Below, one piece after another: positions 60,210 through 64,000 of a stretch of DNA of 64,000 bases. Each line of letters starts with the position of its first letter. Positions within the stretch are counted from its first letter, which is position 1. The notes beneath the pieces are model-generated. The model was not told the origin of the DNA, searched no databases, and was given only the letters and a program-made list of their open reading frames with translations. The stretch is from Pholis gunnellus (Eukaryota; Chordata; Actinopteri; Perciformes; Pholidae). A program made the position numbers and the translations under genes. The stretch is taken from positions 13,486,133 through 13,550,132 of the forward strand of contig OU342804.1 in assembly GCA_910591455.2 (NCBI GenBank). The letters are read 5' to 3'.

Positions 60210-60521
60210 ATCAATCAAGTTGTTGTCTTTCAATAGCTTTGCTTAGTTACACTGACATTCTGTGACTGTTCTTCCTTTTTGTGGGGTTCACCAGAGCTTT
60301 GTGTACATTATATAAACCTGAATGCTCTGCTATACCAAATTGTGAGAAAACGGAAAATCCAGAAAAAAGTATTTCCTATATTTTAAATACAAAATACATG
60401 TATTTTGTTACATTTTCTGGCACCAGTATTTTGTATTTTGTATTTTGTTGTAATACATTTATTTGGGGGTATTTTGTATTTTGTATCAAAATACATTTTG
60501 ATGTATTTTTGCCCATCTCTG
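59638..60521. mobile_element. Non-autonomous hAT-like transposon with 8-bp target duplication
   Basis: It starts CAGAGATGGGCA and ends TGCCCATCTCTG, a perfect 12-bp inverted terminal repeat. CTGCTGTG occurs on both sides (59630-59637 and 60522-60529). The 8-bp duplication and CAGAG-type ends identify the hAT superfamily. The 884-bp interior has no transposase frame; subterminal regions are full of TATTTTGTA repeats in inverted arrangement, and a (TA)n tract sits at about 60173-60204. It is inserted immediately upstream of the chrna5 leader. Confidence 0.93.
60173..60204. repeat. (TA)n microsatellite inside the hAT-like element
   Basis: About 16 TA units. Confidence 0.9.
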
Positions 60522-60529
60522 CTGCTGTG

Positions 60530-60832
60530 GAGCGGCAGTGAGGTGGCTGCAAGGAGGGGGCGATCATCCCTGTCTGTGATTAGTGACCACGCGAATGCTC
60601 GGAGAAGGGGACGGAACAGGGCGGGCTCTCTGTAGGAGGAGGAGGAGGAGGAGGATGCGTTGCCTCTACACAATTGGAGGCAGCAGGGAGTGAAGCAGCA
60701 TCTGTATGAGGCGAGAGAAAGAACCTGCATGGAAATGGAGGAGCGCTAGAGCAGCACTGTCGTCAAGACACCCACCGCCTCCACCACCACTGCCGCTCTG
60801 GATCGTGTTTTAATGGAAGACACTCAAAGCAG
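60530..60832 (+). promoter_or_regulatory. chrna5: chrna5 promoter and non-coding first exon
   Basis: A GC-rich stretch with a (GGA)n run (60634-60655) ending at AAAGCAG|GTATGT. The next acceptor, TTTTCCAG at 61154, leads into the exon with the signal-peptide start codon, so a leader intron of 322 bp is likely. No TATA box is visible. The transcription start is unknown. An upstream ATG lies at 60813. Confidence 0.6.
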
Positions 60833-61204
60833 GTATGTATACAGCATTTACATGCTTACTGTGTAAGATGAATGTAACAATTACCTCGGAGAGGGTCAGG
60901 GTAAAGTTGGGATGAATGCTGTTTGTTATATAGTGTGGACGACATCAGGATGTTTATCTTACACAGCCGATTCACTGGAATCAGTTACTGTGATTGCATA
61001 GCTTTACCTAAAGAGAGCAGTGGTGGCTGCCTTTTGTATTTCAACCCTTATTAACCCAAGGCATGATCATCTTAATAGCTCACATGTGTGCCCATTGTAC
61101 ACAAAAGCTACACTTTTTCATTCATAACCCCTGTTTTTAATATTTATTTTCCAGCTCTGTGCTGCCCGAGGGACCAGCTGTGTTGATCCAGTGCCACCTC
61201 TGAT

Positions 61205-61295
61205 ATGATGCTGAGAGCAGGAGGGGCAGCCACCTCTCTCGCACTGCTGCTGCTGCTGCCATTGCTGTGCTGCTGCCACCTGTGCCACTCGCTGC
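61205..61295 (+). CDS. chrna5: chrna5 coding exon 1 (signal peptide)
   Basis: Thirty codons plus one base from a double ATG, with an LALLLLLPLLCCC hydrophobic core and a donor GTAAGT. The first ATG is taken as the start; the second would remove one Met. Confidence 0.75.
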
Positions 61296-63910
61296 GTAAG
61301 TTTCTCAAGGACTGGGGAATGCCTCATCAAATTACCGTGGTAGAATGCTATAGCCTCAGTGTGACAGACCGCAAAGTCAAAGATAAGTTGGACTCTAGTG
61401 GATAGAATCAGAGAGAGAAGATTGGCAAATGGTCAGTGGAGCGTGAAGAGAGCCTGCCAATTAAAACTAAAAATGTCAGTGTGACCACTTACCTCATAAC
61501 ATCAATTTTTACTGTTGTTCTGGTCGTTTGATTTCCATTTTTTGGTGATCAATAATTTTTGCTGAATAGAAGCTGTAATAATTGAGCTCCGTTATTGAAG
61601 AAGCAGCACATTTCTAATAACTAAAAGATAGAAGCCCAATAAATAAAAATGGGAATAGATTTGTCTCCTTATGCATTCTGGCTCTCATTGTTGGGATTTA
61701 CTAATAAGATTAATTTGTATTTGCTGCATGAACCAGGAAAACAGTAGGCTTAAGGTCATGTTGGATGGAGGGGAAATATTCCCATGTTTACGATTTGGGA
61801 GCATTCACATCATAGGACAACTATAGGGACAGTTGTGTAATGGCTGAGTTGTTAGTACAGCACTGTGTGCATGTATTGGCTTCATTTCTGGGCACTTCCG
61901 GAAAATGCAATGTTTATGAGGCTTGCCGGTAAGCAGAATAATGGTCATCAGAACTGGGACAACAACAGAAATAAACAACAGAATATAATTTGTTCAGAAT
62001 ATAATTTGTTCGGCTTAAGTAACGAGGTAACTGATAGCTGTCCTTTCTTCTGTGCATACTGAGGTGACTCCAGCTCAGCTGGACAGATGACCAGGTCAGG
62101 TGATGAGCTGGGGCAGTAAACTCTGTAATGACCACTTGTGGGCAGGTGAGGAACAGCTGGTGAGGAAGGATGAGAGAGGTTATTACAGTATGCACAACAC
62201 AGAGATCAACCGTCTGCACTAGCAGGAGAAGAGGGAAGAGACAGGAACCGCTGTTGCCATGACAGTGTGTATATATTTATGTGTGTGCATGTATCAAACA
62301 GTGTACTTGTATACATGTATACAGTATGTTTATGCATATCTTCGTATGTGTATGGCCTTTATGGGTTTCTTTGCCTTTTGCTATCCAATCTATTGGTTTC
62401 TCCTTTTGTCTTGCTGTTATTGATGTTTTGCATATTTGGCCGGTTCTAGCAACGTGTCATCTTCGTTTGATCTCACTGTAGTCCTCAACATCTGTATGGT
62501 AGCACACCACACATCATATACTCCATGTGTAATTTATATTGATTCAGTTTTTGTCATGCTGCCCGCTGCACCTATCAGACAGCATTGACTCGGGTCTCCT
62601 TGAAAATGAGTCATTAGATAATAATTGTACTCAGCATGAGATGCAAATGAGCATATCCTTTACCTCGTATCACATACATTATATTTGTGTATTAGTTCAT
62701 TTCTTAACTCTGCAGCACGCTTTTCAGTGGAGCAAGATGCTGGTAATATTGGGGGAGAGGGTCATTAGATGATGAATTTGCCTATCACACAGTCATTGAT
62801 TGAGGGTGTTGCAGCCTTGTCTTTATTGATCCACGCACACTGAGAGGGTGACACCACCATACATTTGTGGTCAGCCTTGTGGTAGATTTGCAGCCACATT
62901 CTCCATCCATAAATTGAGTTTATAACCATGATGGGGAATGATTTAAAGAGCAGGATGAATAGAAATAGTCTGTAATTCAAAATGTGATCAATATGTTCTA
63001 CACTGCCGGGGAGCTCTGCTTCAGTAAAACAATGCACCAGTTTGACTATGATTAAAACAGTGTCCCTGTAACATAAAACAGGTCAGGTACCCTCATCTTG
63101 TAACTGCACACAATGTAATAACTACATGTCTTGTATGCTTTTATGAATGCATGGATGGAAAAATACAGTTTTTATAGATTTAAAGGGGGCAAAGGAAGCT
63201 CATACTGAATTAAAACAAAATAGTAGTCAAGTCATCACATACACTTAATCTCCTGAGATTCATTGGTAAGCAGTGATTTTTTTAAATAAAAAAACATGCA
63301 CCTTGATTTGAGAGTGCATACACTATTTACAATCACTGACGCATATGAGTCAGAGAGCAAAGAAGGCATATCTGTTTCTTACTGTAGCGAAGGACATGCT
63401 GTAAATGGGAATTGGGCTATATCTCTCATTCAGGCTTTCATACATTACGTGCTATAAGGACTCTTAACACCACTTTATATTCAGTGTGTGTTTGGTCAAA
63501 GCATAGTTTCTCTGCCTCTTGAAACCAAAGCCTTACCATGGAGCTCATATCCAGAAACGGCAGATGACATAAACACTGTAGTAAGGTCAGAGAGGTGAAT
63601 GCAGTGCTGTATGAGAGCAATGCTCGAAACAGAGCTGGAAATGGATTCTTCATCAAGCATAGGGCGACTGTATATATCAAAGCTGCTGTTATATTTGCTA
63701 GAAGGAAGGAAGTATAAATCTGTCATTTTTCTATTTTATTTATTTCATACATTTCTAGGGGTTCCAAAACTCTCCTCCTTTGCAAAAGCAGAGGACAAGC
63801 TGTTCAAATACCTCTTTGGAAACTACCAGAAATGGGTCCGTCCAGTGGAATACCTAAACCAGACGATCAGTGTGAAGTTTGGACTTGCCATCTCCCAGTT
63901 AGTTGATGTG
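61205..63910 (+). CDS. chrna5: Nicotinic acetylcholine receptor subunit, probably alpha-5 (5' part)
   Basis: Exons 61205-61295 and 63759-63910 join across a split Arg codon. Exon 1 codes for a Leu/Cys-rich signal peptide; exon 2 codes for the start of the ligand-binding domain: SSFAKAEDKLFKYLF, YQKWVRPVEYLN, then VKFGLAISQLVDV. The last matches the human alpha-5 IKFGLAISQLVDV; beta-3 has VYFGLKISQLVDV and alpha-3 is quite different. Exon 2 ends at VDV|GTGAGG, where nAChR genes have the next boundary before DEKNQ. Alpha-5 is an accessory subunit that joins alpha/beta pentamers in neurons and alters calcium permeability and desensitization. The rest of the gene is beyond the window, so the pore and Cys-loop cannot be checked. 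Beta-3 is the main alternative. Confidence 0.8.
61296..63758 (+). other. chrna5: chrna5 intron 1 of the coding region
   Basis: About 2.5 kb of AT-rich intron without recognised repeats or genes. Confidence 0.7.
63759..63910 (+). CDS. chrna5: chrna5 coding exon 2 (N-terminal ligand-binding domain)
   Basis: A 152-bp exon after TTTCTAG, with a potential N-glycosylation site (NQT) and the nAChR motifs given in the gene entry. Confidence 0.88.
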
Positions 63911-64000
63911 GTGAGGAAAGAATGATGATAATTGATTTTGTTATTAATGTATGTGTGTCACTGAGGCGTTAACCACATCCCATGAATGGTCATTGAACAG

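Noticed and set aside
60383..60730. Minus-strand frame of 115 codons
   Set aside because: It consists of hAT-like element terminus, microsatellite and chrna5 leader sequence; no protein family fits.
61118..61330. Minus-strand frame with a Gln run
   Set aside because: It is the reverse of the Leu/Cys-rich chrna5 signal-peptide exon.

Overview
The window is vertebrate nuclear DNA, almost certainly from a ray-finned (teleost, probably percomorph) fish. Genes are split by GT-AG introns, intergenic DNA is AT-rich, and the repeats are typical of teleosts: tRNA-derived SINEs with an 'AAGTCGCTTTGGATAAAAGC' type body, hAT-like MITEs and LINE 3' tails. Most open frames longer than 60 codons are chance or antisense frames. 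The real genes were found by joining short exons at splice sites and comparing them with remembered families; no database search was run.

Region 1 (1-38.2 kb) keeps the order and orientation known from human chromosome 15q24. It holds the first coding exon of the pacemaker channel gene hcn4 (minus strand), a complete six-exon rec114 (plus strand, meiotic break formation, 228 codons), and a complete eight-exon nptn/neuroplastin (minus strand, three Ig domains, 394 codons). rec114 and nptn converge tail to tail, with candidate poly(A) signals about 50 bp apart. The nptn introns carry MITEs, a SINE, LINE fragments and a GC-rich island that could be an internal promoter.

Region 2 (38.2-58.5 kb) is a lineage-specific duplicated block. 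Two two-exon CALHM-family channel-like genes (plus strand, about 8 kb apart) lie in a recent duplication of about 2.1 kb. They are interleaved with three intact single-coding-exon UDP-glucuronosyltransferase genes and one decayed UGT relic (all minus strand). The three UGTs share two nearly identical tracts separated by divergent sequence, as expected from gene conversion. The second CALHM copy sits between direct repeats of about 120 bp, and the first carries a one-base insertion that replaces its C-terminal tail.

Region 3 (58.5-64 kb) holds a complete non-autonomous hAT-like element with a perfect 8-bp target duplication. Directly after it lies the 5' end (leader, signal-peptide exon and exon 2) of a nicotinic acetylcholine receptor subunit gene most like chrna5 (plus strand), which continues past the window.

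The genes do not form one pathway. The left part is an old syntenic block, the middle a birth-and-death array of membrane and detoxification genes, and the right the start of a neuronal receptor gene.
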